From NCBI GenBank assembly GCA_019119815.1, contig DWWH01000050.1, forward strand, positions 57,063 through 121,062: DNA of 64,000 nucleotides, read 5' to 3'. The notes under the pieces are model-generated. The model saw nothing but the letters and a program-made list of their open reading frames with translations, did no database searches and was not told the DNA's origin. Position numbers and translations under genes: made by a program. This DNA is from Candidatus Eisenbergiella intestinipullorum. Its GTDB lineage: Bacteria; Bacillota; Clostridia; Lachnospirales; Lachnospiraceae. Position 1 is the stretch's first letter; each line of letters begins with the position of its first letter. Positions 41,363-50,067 of this stretch are shown here, piece by piece.

Positions 41363-42439
41363 TCAGGCAAACTCTGCCATAATATCCTTCACATGCTCCA
41401 TTTTCCGGGCGCGCCATGCATTGCTGCCGCAGAAAATCAGCCCGTTGTCCACGTCGCCCTTCACCGCGTTCACCAGCGCTTCCGTGATACAGTAGGGCGT
41501 ATCGGCCGGACTGCAGGTCTTGATGCAGCCGTGACAGGCTCCGTGCGGGATCCTTCCTTTTTCCGCCCGTTCCAGAAAAGCGTTGCGGATGGCACGGCCC
41601 GGCATTCCCACCGGGCTTTTGACCAGAACGATGTCTTCCTTGCCAGCGCGCAGGTAGGCATCCTTATAGGCCTGTGCGGCGTCGCATTCCCACGTGGTCA
41701 CGAACCGGGTAGCCATTTGTACGCCGTCCGCGCCCATTTCCATCCAGGGCTGCGCGTCCTGTCTGTCATAAATACCGCCAGCCATCACCACCGGAATCGC
41801 TCTGTTCGCATTCTCCGCCTTTTTGCGGACCGCCTCCAGGATGCGCTTCACCTCATCCTCATAATGCAGGGACTCAATATCCTCCAGCTGTTTCCTGTCA
41901 AAGCCCAGATGTCCTCCGGCCAGAGGGCCTTCGATCACCACTAGATCAGGAAGACGGTCATATTTCTTCTCCCAGTAATGGAAGATCACCTCTGCTGACT
42001 TCAGGGTGGAACAGATCGGCGCTAGCATGGTGCGTCCCTGCGCGCCGATTTCTTCTTCCGCACTGCGCACCGCCTGGGGAAGCGTGACAGGAAGCCCCGC
42101 GCCGGAAATGATCAGATCCGCGCCGCCCAAAACAGCCTGGCGCACATATTCCTCGTAGCCTCTGGTTGCTACCATGATGTTGACGCCGATGATCCCTCCG
42201 CCGGCCAGCTCTCTGGCTCTGCGGATCTGCACAGGGATCTGCCTCAGGTTCGTCTCATGCGGATTTTTCTCGTATTCCGGCTCCCGGTAGCCGATCTGGG
42301 CCGTGGAGATCACACCGATTCCGCCTTCTGCCGCCACAGCTCCCGCGAGGCCGGACAGGCTTACGCCGACGCCCATTCCTCCCTGGATCACGGGAATGCG
42401 CGCCGACAGGCGGCCGATCTGAAGTGGTTTGAATGCCAT
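41363..42439 (-). CDS. FMN-dependent nitronate monooxygenase / enoyl-ACP reductase-like flavoprotein
   Basis: TIM-barrel flavoprotein of the nitropropane-dioxygenase (PF03060) family, 358 residues. PVIQGGMGVGVSLSGLAGAVAAEGGIGVIS (split), GVNIMVATRG, DLIISGAGLP, VVIEGPLAGGHLG (catalytic His context), VVMAGGIYDRQDAQPWMEMGADGVQMATRF (split) are family blocks. Unlike the FabK at 46327-47262 it has a longer N-terminal loop and a Cys-rich C-terminus (CHGCIKTCSPADTPYC). Its place between fabZ and fabH suggests a role in lipid metabolism, possibly a second reductase or a quality-control enzyme. Start ATG behind AAGGAAA. Confidence 0.87.
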   Translation of the reverse strand: MAFKPLQIGRLSARIPVIQGGMGVGVSLSGLAGAVAAEGGIGVISTAQIGYREPEYEKNPHETNLRQIPVQIRRARELAGGGIIGVNIMVATRGYEEYVRQAVLGGADLIISGAGLPVTLPQAVRSAEEEIGAQGRTMLAPICSTLKSAEVIFHYWEKKYDRLPDLVVIEGPLAGGHLGFDRKQLEDIESLHYEDEVKRILEAVRKKAENANRAIPVVMAGGIYDRQDAQPWMEMGADGVQMATRFVTTWECDAAQAYKDAYLRAGKEDIVLVKSPVGMPGRAIRNAFLERAEKGRIPHGACHGCIKTCSPADTPYCITEALVNAVKGDVDNGLIFCGSNAWRARKMEHVKDIMAEFA

Positions 42440-42515
42440 GTCTTTTTCCTTCTTTTCTCTGTTTCAGACAGGCTGCGAAAGCTCTTTTTCGCAGCTTTTT
42501 CCTGCAAAGCCTTCC

Positions 42516-42950
42516 TTACTGCGGGTCTGTGACCGCAAAGGTAAGCTCCGCCTTTGCCACCAGCTTTCCGTTCACCGTCGCCTTCGCGCTTCCCACGCCG
42601 ATGGGCCCCTTGCGCTTGATGATCTCCGTTTCCAGCATCAGCACATCTCCGGGAACCACCTTTCCCTTAAAGCGCGCCTGGTCGATGCCGCCGAACAGCA
42701 CCAGCTTTCCTTTATTTTCCGGGAGGCTCAGAATGGCAACCGCTCCTGTCTGGGCCAGCGCTTCCAGGATCAGCACGCCAGGCATCACCGGCTCCTGGGG
42801 AAAATGCCCGGCAAAAAAGGGCTCATTCATGGTAACGCATTTTTTCCCGACGGCGCGTACGCCCGGCTCCAGCTCCTCAATGGTATCGATCAGCAGCATG
42901 GGCTGCCTGTGAGGGATGATCTCCATGATCTGTTTCGTATTCAGTGCCAT
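42516..42950 (-). CDS. fabZ: 3-hydroxyacyl-ACP dehydratase
   Basis: Dehydrates 3-hydroxyacyl-ACP to trans-2-enoyl-ACP; hot-dog fold, 144 residues. [48 protein letters not shown] (split; catalytic His in AGHFP and Glu in LILEALAQ) and [17 protein letters not shown] are diagnostic. ATG at 42950 with GGAGG, preceded by CTTCGGAAT, one of the recurrent leader motifs in this window. Lies 114 bp after fabF and before the extra flavoprotein. Confidence 0.96.
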   Translation of the reverse strand: MALNTKQIMEIIPHRQPMLLIDTIEELEPGVRAVGKKCVTMNEPFFAGHFPQEPVMPGVLILEALAQTGAVAILSLPENKGKLVLFGGIDQARFKGKVVPGDVLMLETEIIKRKGPIGVGSAKATVNGKLVAKAELTFAVTDPQ

Positions 42951-43064
42951 TTTTTCCTCCATTCCGAAGTGTCCTAAGCCGCAGTTTTGCCGCGCTCTCC
43001 GGCCGACCGGAAGGATACCAGCCTGTTCGGGCGGCATCTGCCCCGGCGCTTCCGATCTGCTGCT

Positions 43065-44300
43065 TTACTCCGTATATTTTTTTACCAGAAGGCTCGCGTT
43101 ATGACCTCCGAAGCCGAGGGAATTGCTCAGGGCATAGAGCACCTCCTCCGTGACCGGCTCCTTACAATAGTCCAGGTCGCACTCCTCATCCGGTACTTTA
43201 TATCCTACTGTAGCATGAAGGTAGTTTTCCTGCAATTCCTTGACGCAGGTAATGAATTCCACCGCGCCCGCTGCGCCCAGCAGATGGCCGATCATGGATT
43301 TGGTGGAATTGATGTGTACCTTTTTCGCATGCTCCCCAAAAGCCAGCTTGACGGCTCTCGTTTCAACCAGATCGTTCAGCTTTGTTCCTGTCCCGTGCGC
43401 GTTGATATAGGTCACTTCCTCCGGAGCAACACCCGCATCCTTCATGGCGTTCTCCATGGCTTTTGCTGCGCCTGCTCCGTCGTCTGCGGGAGCCGTGATA
43501 TGAAATGCGTCAGAAGAACAGCCATAGCCCACCAGCTCCGCATAGATCTTTGCGCCTCGTGCCTTTGCGTGTTCCAGCTCCTCCAGAACCACCACGCCGG
43601 CGCCTTCTCCCATAACAAAGCCGCTTCTTTCCTTATCAAAGGGAATGGAGCAGCGTTCCGGATCATTGCTGCTGCTGAGCGCCGTCAGCGCGCAGAAGCC
43701 TGCCACACCGACCGGCGTGATGCTGCTCTCCGATCCGCCGGCCACCATCACATCCGCCTCTGCATGCTGGATGGAGCGCATGGCCTCTCCGATGCAGTTG
43801 GTTCCTGTAGCGCACGCGGTCACCACATTAATGCTTTTTCCCTTCAGGCCGAACTGAATGGATACGTTTCCGGAAGCCATGTTGCTGATCATCAGCGGCA
43901 CCATCAGCGGATTGATCCGGTTCGGCCCCTTTTCCAGGAGTTTACTGTGCTCCCTCTCCATGGTCTGCAGGGAACCGATGCCGGAACCCACAGCCACGCC
44001 TACGCGCCAGGGATCCTCCTTTTCCATGTCCAGACCGGAATCCTCCAGCGCTTCCCTTGCAGCTGCCACCGCATACTGACAGAAGGCTTCCATTCTCTTT
44101 GCCGCCTTGAAATCCATATAATTCTTGGCATCAAAGCCCTTTACCTCCGCAGCCAGGCTGGCCTTATAGCCCTCCGCGTCAAATTTGGTAATCGGGCCGA
44201 AGCCGATCCTGCCTTCCTTCACACCGTTCCAGAACTCTTCCACGCTCAGCCCGAGCGGCGTGATCGCTCCCATTCCTGTTACAACGACTCTTCTGCTCAT
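43065..44300 (-). CDS. fabF: 3-oxoacyl-ACP synthase II
   Basis: Elongating condensing enzyme, 411 residues. MSRRVVVTGMGAITPLG, VVTACATGTNCIGEA (catalytic Cys163), YINAHGTGTKLNDLVE (His) and KSMIGHLLGAAGAVE (His) give the Cys-His-His triad; NSLGFGGHNASLLVK is the C-terminal signature. Start behind GGAGG. Lies 29 bp after fabG in the fabD-fabG-fabF-fabZ order. Confidence 0.97.
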   Translation of the reverse strand: MSRRVVVTGMGAITPLGLSVEEFWNGVKEGRIGFGPITKFDAEGYKASLAAEVKGFDAKNYMDFKAAKRMEAFCQYAVAAAREALEDSGLDMEKEDPWRVGVAVGSGIGSLQTMEREHSKLLEKGPNRINPLMVPLMISNMASGNVSIQFGLKGKSINVVTACATGTNCIGEAMRSIQHAEADVMVAGGSESSITPVGVAGFCALTALSSSNDPERCSIPFDKERSGFVMGEGAGVVVLEELEHAKARGAKIYAELVGYGCSSDAFHITAPADDGAGAAKAMENAMKDAGVAPEEVTYINAHGTGTKLNDLVETRAVKLAFGEHAKKVHINSTKSMIGHLLGAAGAVEFITCVKELQENYLHATVGYKVPDEECDLDYCKEPVTEEVLYALSNSLGFGGHNASLLVKKYTE

Positions 44301-44329
44301 GTCTCCTCCATTCCTTTCGATCCATCCGC

Positions 44330-45070
44330 TCAGATCGCCATTCCGCCGTCCACGGAAATCACCTGACCCGTGATGTAGCCCGCTTTGTCTCCTGCAAGAA
44401 AGGCTACCAGATCTGCCACGTCCTCCGGCTTTCCTTCCCGTTTTAACGGAATCCGGGCCAGCACCTCTTTTCTCGCTTCCTCCGGCATGGCCGCAGTCAT
44501 GTCCGTGGAAATATAGCCCGGCGCCACCGCATTGACCGTCACATTCCTCGCAGCAAGCTCTCTCGCCACGCTCTTCGTCAGGCCGATCACACCCGCCTTG
44601 CTGGCTGCATAGTTCGCCTGTCCCGCGTTTCCCAGGATTCCGGAGACTGACGACAGATTGATGATCCTTCCGCCTCTCAGCTTCAGGAAATTCCGGTACA
44701 GATGCCGGATCGTGTTGAAGGTGCCCTTCAGATTGGTATCGATCACCTCGTCAAAATCAGCCTCCTTCATCCCCGCCACCAGATTGTCCCTGGTGATACC
44801 CGCGTTGTTGACCAGGATGTCTACCCGTCCGAAATCGGCCAGCACCTGTTTCGTCATCTCCCCGCAGGCTTCGTAATCTGCGACAGAACACTGATAGATC
44901 TGCGCTCTGCGCCCTAGGGCGCGGATCTCCTGCGCCGTCTCCTCGGCCCGCTCGCGGCTTCCATTATAATTGACGGCAATATCCGCTCCATTCGCCGCCA
45001 GCGTCAGCGCGATCTGTTTTCCGATTCCCCGTCCTGCTCCGGTAACCAGAGCCACTTTTCCTTCCAGCAT
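44330..45070 (-). CDS. fabG: 3-oxoacyl-ACP reductase
   Basis: NADPH-dependent short-chain dehydrogenase reducing 3-oxoacyl-ACP, 246 residues. VALVTGAGRGIGKQIALTL (cofactor motif), DILVNNAGITRDNL, IINLSSVSGILGNAGQANYAASKAG (split; Ser, Tyr and Lys of the catalytic triad) and VAPGYISTDMTAAMPEE are typical of FabG. ATG at 45070 with GGAGG five bases upstream; an earlier ATG pair belongs to that site. Cytoplasmic, forms tetramers in known members. Confidence 0.96.
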   Translation of the reverse strand: MLEGKVALVTGAGRGIGKQIALTLAANGADIAVNYNGSRERAEETAQEIRALGRRAQIYQCSVADYEACGEMTKQVLADFGRVDILVNNAGITRDNLVAGMKEADFDEVIDTNLKGTFNTIRHLYRNFLKLRGGRIINLSSVSGILGNAGQANYAASKAGVIGLTKSVARELAARNVTVNAVAPGYISTDMTAAMPEEARKEVLARIPLKREGKPEDVADLVAFLAGDKAGYITGQVISVDGGMAI

Positions 45071-45144
45071 CTTTACCTCCATCATTCTCCGGCAGGAGCA
45101 TTTACTTCCTGCCGCCTCCGTCTGCTGCCGCAGGCCGCCTTCGT

Positions 45145-46050
45145 TTACAGCTTCTCCAGATCCTCCACGTGCTCCACATTCTTCACAGTCACGTTTTTAT
45201 CGATCCTGCGCATAAACCCGCTCAGGGACTTTCCGGGCCCGATCTCAATGAAAGTGTCCACGCCGTCCGCGATCATACGCTCCACGCACTGCTGCCAGCG
45301 AACGGGAGAGGAAACCTGCTTCACCAGAAGCTCCCTGACCGCAGAAGGATCCGTCACATAATCCGCCGTCACGTTGGACAGATAGGGAAGCCGGATGTCC
45401 TGGATCTCAATTTTCTCCAGAGTCTCCGAAAGACGTTCTCCTGCACCTATCAGAAGGGGGGAATGGAAGGGGCCGCTGACCTTCAGCGGAACGCAGCGCT
45501 TTGCGCCCGCTTCCTTCATACCCTCCGCAGCTCTCTCCACCGCTTCCTTTTCTCCCGTGATGACCAGCTGTCCCGGACAGTTATAGTTTGCCACGGAAAC
45601 CTCTCCCTGCGTCTGATCGCAGACCGCCTCCACCGTTTCCTTGGGAAGGCCGAGCACCGCCGTCATCGCGCCGCCCACAGGAACCGCCTCCTGCATATAG
45701 ATGCCTCTCTTGCGCACACAGGAAAACAGGTCTTCTTCCTTCATCACACCGGCTGCCGCCAGCGCAGCATACTCGCCCAGGCTCAGCCCGGCTGCCGTAT
45801 CCGGTCTGATCCCTTTTTCCTCAACCGCCTTCATCAGCGCAACCTCCACGGTCAGCATGGCGATCTGCGTGTACTCCGTGATGTTCAGCCTGTCGTTCTC
45901 TTCAAAGCACAGCTCCTTCAGGTTCAGCCCCGTGCTCTTTTCCGCTGTCTCAAATACCTCCCGGCAGACCGGAAACGCATCATAAAAATCCTTTCCCATT
46001 CCCACGTACTGGGAACCCTGTCCCGGAAAAATAAACGCTGTCTTTCCCAT
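45145..46050 (-). CDS. fabD: Malonyl-CoA:ACP transacylase
   Basis: Transfers malonyl from CoA to ACP, 301 residues. MGKTAFIFPGQGSQYVGMG, DTAAGLSLGEYAAL (nucleophile Ser90), VSGPFHSPLL (His about 200) and FIEIGPGKSLSGFM are the family hallmarks. The ATG at 46050 has AAGGAGG; the ORF extends 48 codons upstream through the promoter and operator, which I exclude. First gene of the second fab unit, with its own -10 box and FabT-like operator. Confidence 0.97.
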   Translation of the reverse strand: MGKTAFIFPGQGSQYVGMGKDFYDAFPVCREVFETAEKSTGLNLKELCFEENDRLNITEYTQIAMLTVEVALMKAVEEKGIRPDTAAGLSLGEYAALAAAGVMKEEDLFSCVRKRGIYMQEAVPVGGAMTAVLGLPKETVEAVCDQTQGEVSVANYNCPGQLVITGEKEAVERAAEGMKEAGAKRCVPLKVSGPFHSPLLIGAGERLSETLEKIEIQDIRLPYLSNVTADYVTDPSAVRELLVKQVSSPVRWQQCVERMIADGVDTFIEIGPGKSLSGFMRRIDKNVTVKNVEHVEDLEKL

Positions 46051-46116
46051 GTTTTCCTCCTTGATCCTGCCGCCGGACAGCGGCGTTCTGCTTTTCAAAC
46101 GGCATCCGTCATTTAT

Positions 46117-46134
46117 TTTGATTTTCAAATTATA
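46117..46134 (-). promoter_or_regulatory. fabD promoter -10 box with overlapping FabT-like operator
   Basis: Minus strand TATAAT (46129-46134) runs directly into TTTGAAAATCAAA (46117-46129), a 5-bp dyad with a 3-bp centre; in plus orientation ATTTTGATTTTCAAATT differs from the published FabT site ANTTTGATTATCAAATT at one defined position. No good -35 box is seen. The regulator gene is not in the window. Confidence 0.7.
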
Positions 46135-46140
46135 TAGCTG

Positions 46141-46176
46141 AAAAAAAAGCGCCCTGATGCATCCTGCATCATGCGC
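46141..46176 (-). terminator. Terminator of the acpP-fabK unit
   Basis: Minus-strand hairpin with TGATGCA/TGCATCA inner stem and GCGC/GCGC outer stem (small internal bulge), followed by eight T. It ends just upstream of the fabD promoter and splits the fab block into two units. The rest of the 276-bp gap between fabK and fabD is GC-rich with no gene seen. Confidence 0.85.
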
Positions 46177-46326
46177 ACCGCCGGCGCCAGGCATGTCCGC
46201 GTTCCGACAGCCCTCCTGCCGGACGAAGATCCGCCGGCAGCCGGGAGCCCCCCTGCAGGAGCTCCGCAGCCGGAAGGCCTGCTCCGAAAGCGGCCTGCTT
46301 TTTTTCTATTTATTATTCAGCTCATT

Positions 46327-47262
46327 TCAGTCGGAAAAATCCGTTTTCAGCAGAGCGCAGCCATCCCGGACCACCTCTTCGATGATCTCTCTGCAGGTCT
46401 GCTCCTTCGTAACCATTCCCGCACACTGTCCCGCCATCACGGTTCCGTTTACCACGTCACCGTCCATGACCGCCTTTCTTAAGGAACCAAGGGTCAGATA
46501 CTCCAGCTGTTCAAAGGAAGCGCCTTCCTTTTCCAGCTTCAGATATTCCCTGGTCATCTTGTTGCGGATCTGGCGCACCGGATGTCCCGTACTCATGCCC
46601 GTCACCTCGGAATCAATGTCGCGGGCCTTGATCACCTTCTGCTTGTAGTTTTCATGGACGATGGACTCCTTCGCCACCACAAAACGGGTGCCCATCTGAA
46701 CGCCCTGTGCGCCCAGCATGAAGGCCGCGGCAAAACCTCTGCCGTCTGCAATCCCACCGGCAGCAATGACCGGAATGTTCACTGCATCCGCCACCTGGGG
46801 CACCAGCGTCATGGTCGTGATAGAACCGATATGTCCTCCGCTCTCCATGCCCTCTGCCACCACAGCGTCCGCGCCGGCACGTTCCATCATCTTTGCCATC
46901 GCGACGCTCGCGACGACGGGAATGACCTTCACGCCTGCCTTCTTCCACATGTCCATAAATTTTGCCGGGCTTCCGGCGCCGGTGGTAACAACCTGCACGC
47001 CTTCCTCCACGACGATCCTGGCAACCTCTTCCGCGTTGGGATTGAGCAGCATCACGTTCACGCCGATCGGCTTATCGGTAAGCTCTCTGGCCTTGCGCAC
47101 CTGCTCTCTCACAACCTCCGGCGGGGCGCTCGCCGCCCCGATGATCCCGAGGCCGCCCGCTTCAGACACGGCGGCCGCGAGATGATATTCTGCCACCCAG
47201 GCCATTCCGCCCTGGATCACCGGATATTTGATTCCAATCAGTTCCGTTAATGCTGTTTTCAT
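46327..47262 (-). CDS. fabK: Enoyl-ACP reductase II (FMN-dependent)
   Basis: Reduces trans-2-enoyl-ACP in the last step of each elongation cycle; FMN TIM barrel, 311 residues. YPVIQGGMAWVAEYHLAAAV, GVNVMLLNP, VVTTGAGSPAKF, VVAEGMESGGHIG (catalytic His), PVIAAGGIADGRGFAAAFML and GVQMGTRFV match FabK. The start overlaps the acpP stop as TAATG, so translation is coupled. Followed by a terminator, so acpP-fabK forms its own transcription unit. No FabI homologue is present in the window. Confidence 0.96.
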   Translation of the reverse strand: MKTALTELIGIKYPVIQGGMAWVAEYHLAAAVSEAGGLGIIGAASAPPEVVREQVRKARELTDKPIGVNVMLLNPNAEEVARIVVEEGVQVVTTGAGSPAKFMDMWKKAGVKVIPVVASVAMAKMMERAGADAVVAEGMESGGHIGSITTMTLVPQVADAVNIPVIAAGGIADGRGFAAAFMLGAQGVQMGTRFVVAKESIVHENYKQKVIKARDIDSEVTGMSTGHPVRQIRNKMTREYLKLEKEGASFEQLEYLTLGSLRKAVMDGDVVNGTVMAGQCAGMVTKEQTCREIIEEVVRDGCALLKTDFSD

Positions 47263-47495
47263 TACCCCTCGATACCATGCTCTTTCAGATAATCCACAAC
47301 GGAGCCGACCGTGGTCAGCTTCTCCAGCTCTTCCGCCGGGATCTCAACGCCGTACTCCTCTTCCACAGCCATGACCAGCTCGAACAGATCCAGAGAATCT
47401 GCTCCCAGATCATCCTTAAAGGAAGAATCCTCAGTGATCTCCACACCTTCCAGGTTCAGCTGTTCCTTGATGATTTCAATAACTTTCTCCAACAT
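47262..47495 (-). CDS. acpP: Acyl carrier protein
   Basis: Small acidic carrier of acyl chains, 77 residues. [20 protein letters not shown] carries the phosphopantetheine attachment Ser34 in the DSL motif; the second and third helices ([22 protein letters not shown], split) are typical. The ATG at 47495 has GGAG eight bases upstream; an ORF extension through the operator is excluded. First gene of the acpP-fabK unit behind a near-consensus promoter. Confidence 0.97.
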   Translation of the reverse strand: MLEKVIEIIKEQLNLEGVEITEDSSFKDDLGADSLDLFELVMAVEEEYGVEIPAEELEKLTTVGSVVDYLKEHGIEG

Positions 47496-47528
47496 TTCTA
47501 TTTCTCCTTTATTGTTTTTATAAGAAAG

Positions 47529-47541
47529 TTTGACAGTCAAA
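47529..47541 (-). promoter_or_regulatory. FabT-like operator at the acpP promoter
   Basis: TTTGACTGTCAAA (minus strand), a perfect 5-bp dyad with a 3-bp centre, beginning on the last base of the -10 box, exactly as at fabD. The arms TTTGA/TCAAA equal those of the FabT consensus. Confidence 0.7.
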
Positions 47542-47569
47542 GTATATGCTCTATACCCCGATTTGTCAA
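47541..47569 (-). promoter_or_regulatory. acpP promoter
   Basis: Consensus TTGACA (47564-47569), 17-bp spacer, TATACT (47541-47546) on the minus strand, about 46 bp upstream of the start codon. It overlaps the end of the rsmI gene by a few bases. Confidence 0.9.
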
Positions 47570-48417
47570 CCTCTTCTTTCCAAAAAATACTGGTAGACCT
47601 CTCTGCGGCTGATCCCTCTGTCCTTTGCCACCCGCTTCATGGCTTCCTTCCGGTCAAGCCCCTGGTCCTCGTACAGACGCATATGCTCTTCCATACTCAT
47701 CTCCGAGCAGGCAGCCTGCTGCTCCTGTTCCTTTTCCCGGCGGCTCTTTCCTTCTATCACGAGCACATATTCCCCCCGCGGCTGATTCGTTTCGTAATAG
47801 CGAAGCGCTTCTCTCAGCGTTGTAGGAAACACGGTCTCAAATTTTTTTGTCAGCTCCCGGCACAGCGTGATCCGTCTCTCACCCAGCGCCTCCTCCAGAC
47901 AGGTCAGCGTCCGGACCAGATGATGCGGAGCCTCATAGAGAACGATCGTGCGCGTTTCCTCTTTCAGCTCTTCCAGAACGGCCCGGAGCTCCTTCTTATT
48001 TTCAAAAGGAAGGAAGCCCTCAAAACAGAATCTCCGTGTGGAAAGCCCTGACAGCGTGAGCGCCGTGATGCAGGCCGCAGGCCCCGGCAGGGAAGTTACG
48101 GCAATCCCGGCCTCCCGGCACATTTTTACCAGTACCTCTCCCGGGTCTGAGATGGCGGGCGTTCCCGCATCCGTGATCAGAGCAATATCCTTTCCCTCCT
48201 GCAGGAGGCGGATGAGCTCATGTCCCTTCTCCACCCGGTTGTACTCATGGTAGCTGGTCATGGGTGTATGTATCTCAAAATGATTCAAAAGCCTGATGCT
48301 GTTTCTGGTATCCTCCGCCGCGATCAGATCCACATTCCGCAGGGTTTCTTCCACCCGCGGCGTCATATCCTGCAGATTCCCGATCGGCGTGGCGCACAGA
48401 TATAGCGTTCCCGTCAT
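47566..48417 (-). CDS. rsmI: 16S rRNA (cytidine-1402-2'-O)-methyltransferase
   Basis: SAM-dependent enzyme that 2'-O-methylates C1402 of 16S rRNA, 283 residues. [71 protein letters not shown] and [22 protein letters not shown] (split) are the conserved blocks, plus the C-terminal helical extension. The ATG at 48417 has GGAGG and a CTTCGGCAT leader. It lies near trmN6, ricT and holB as in B. subtilis (yabC-yabB-yaaT-holB). Confidence 0.96.
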   Translation of the reverse strand: MTGTLYLCATPIGNLQDMTPRVEETLRNVDLIAAEDTRNSIRLLNHFEIHTPMTSYHEYNRVEKGHELIRLLQEGKDIALITDAGTPAISDPGEVLVKMCREAGIAVTSLPGPAACITALTLSGLSTRRFCFEGFLPFENKKELRAVLEELKEETRTIVLYEAPHHLVRTLTCLEEALGERRITLCRELTKKFETVFPTTLREALRYYETNQPRGEYVLVIEGKSRREKEQEQQAACSEMSMEEHMRLYEDQGLDRKEAMKRVAKDRGISRREVYQYFLERRG

Positions 48418-48464
48418 TCTTACCTCCATGCCGAAGCATTTTTCTCCGGGACCGGGAGAAAAGA

Positions 48465-50006
48465 TCATGCGGACGGATCTTCTTCCTCAAGCAGTCCTCC
48501 CTCCGTATACCGGTTGGCTGCATTCCAGAGGATCCATTCATCATAGCCCACATCATAGACCGCCCGGATCTGCGCCCGGATCTCCTCCGGCCCGTAGGTA
48601 ATATGTCCATCCACCCAGGTCGCCGTGAAATCCTGCAGCCATGGCCTCACCTGTGCCCGGATCTCCTCCGCGGGTTCCAGAGCTTTCGGATCCGGATGCT
48701 CCTCCCGGTCCGCTCCGGCCGCCTCATTTCCCGATACGAAAGCCCCCGGGGCAGAGGCATCGTTTCCCGATACCGAAGTGTCGTTCTTTGAAGCGTCGTT
48801 CCCTGATATGGAAGTCTCTTTCTCCGGTACTCCATTTCCCGATACGGTTTCCCGCTCCTCCTCCGTCCGGATTCCCGAAAGGACCTCTCTGGAAGCGCTC
48901 ATGCTCCGATAGATCGTCTCATAGGGCTGAGCGTCCGGCACAGCGAGGCCGAGATTGCCCGGACCATAATGAGAAGGATAGACCATAGGGCTGATATAGT
49001 CAAGATATTTCGACATTTCAAAATAATTCTGTCCCACCAGAGAAGCGTCCAGCTCGCTGTCGATAACAATGCCGTACACATCCGCGGAAACAGGAACGCC
49101 GAGCTCATGCAGGCGTTCGGAAGCGTATTTTGTGAATTCCGTGATCACCGCTTCCTTATCCTTTCCCTCCGCCTCCGGTCCGAAGTCCACATGCTTCATC
49201 CCGCTGTCCGTGGAAAAACGGATATAGTCAAACTGGATCTCATCAAAGCCGATCGCCGCCGCTTCCTCGGCGATCTCCAGCAGATATTCCCAGACCTCTT
49301 TTTTGTATGGATTCACCCAGGCAAGCCCCGAACTGTCCCGGAACAGGCTGCCGGCTTCATCGTGCAGCGCCAGATCCGTCCGCTTCTCCGCCAGGAACGG
49401 ATCCTTAAAGGCCACGATGCGGGCGATCAGATAAATGCCGTGTTCCTTGCAGGTTCGGATCAGCTCCGGCATGTCGGAAACCAGCTTCTGCGCAGAACCG
49501 GTTTCTGAGACCATGGGCGTATCCATTTCATAGACCACCCTGCCGTCATCGTTCTTCACGTCGATGACCATGGCATTCAGCTCCGTCCGGTCCACCAGGG
49601 CGATCAGGTCATCCATTCCCGAAGTTCCGGCCATGGCTCCGGTGACATAGATCCCCTTTACCTTCACCCGTTCCTCCGGCGCGATCTCTTTGTCACGGGA
49701 ATCCGCGCTTTCCGCAGCCGTATTCTCCGAAACGGCAAAGGCGGCGGTCCCGTTTTCTTCTGTACCGGGCAATGCTCCGCTTTCAGAAGCCTCATTTTCC
49801 GAAATGCTGCTGCCGGGGCTTTCCTTTCCTGCGGCTTCAGCTGCCGGGATCTTTCCCGGCCCTTTCTCTTCCGGCGCTTCGGCTTCGTTTTTCACACTGC
49901 CGAGGGTCTGACTGACATCATGGGAACAGGCCGTCAGATAAGCGCCCGCTATTCCGATTCCTGCGGCGCAGACAGCTGCCGCCGCCAGATAAACTCTTTT
50001 TTTCAT
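48465..50006 (-). CDS. Exported putative glycoside hydrolase-like protein (DUF4015) with SGN-repeat insert
   Basis: A 513-residue exported protein with an N-terminal hydrophobic segment (residues 5-27; LTAC suggests a possible lipobox) and a low-complexity linker to about 110. The DUF4015 TIM-barrel-like domain is recognisable in VKGIYVTGAMAGTSGMDDLI, LNAMVIDVKNDDGRVVYE, YLIARIVAFKDPFLAEKR, GLAWVNPYKKEVWEYLLEIA (split), FDEIQFDYIRFSTD and YLDYISPMVYPSHYGPGNLG. Between about residues 385 and 440 an insert with repeated (V/I)SGN units interrupts the domain before LQDFTATW and GYDEWILWNAANRYTEGGL. Substrate unknown; a cell-wall or polysaccharide role is usual to suppose. Start behind a weak Shine-Dalgarno. 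Confidence 0.85.
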   Translation of the reverse strand: MKKRVYLAAAAVCAAGIGIAGAYLTACSHDVSQTLGSVKNEAEAPEEKGPGKIPAAEAAGKESPGSSISENEASESGALPGTEENGTAAFAVSENTAAESADSRDKEIAPEERVKVKGIYVTGAMAGTSGMDDLIALVDRTELNAMVIDVKNDDGRVVYEMDTPMVSETGSAQKLVSDMPELIRTCKEHGIYLIARIVAFKDPFLAEKRTDLALHDEAGSLFRDSSGLAWVNPYKKEVWEYLLEIAEEAAAIGFDEIQFDYIRFSTDSGMKHVDFGPEAEGKDKEAVITEFTKYASERLHELGVPVSADVYGIVIDSELDASLVGQNYFEMSKYLDYISPMVYPSHYGPGNLGLAVPDAQPYETIYRSMSASREVLSGIRTEEERETVSGNGVPEKETSISGNDASKNDTSVSGNDASAPGAFVSGNEAAGADREEHPDPKALEPAEEIRAQVRPWLQDFTATWVDGHITYGPEEIRAQIRAVYDVGYDEWILWNAANRYTEGGLLEEEDPSA

Positions 50007-50067
50007 CCTGGGTTCTTTCTAATTTATGATAATACCTGATGCTTCTGTACTTTTCAATAGCGTTTCC

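Noticed and set aside
45145..46194. 48-codon N-terminal extension of FabD
   Set aside because: The added codons cover the -10 box, the operator and the preceding terminator; FabD proteins start at the MGKTAFIFPGQG motif.
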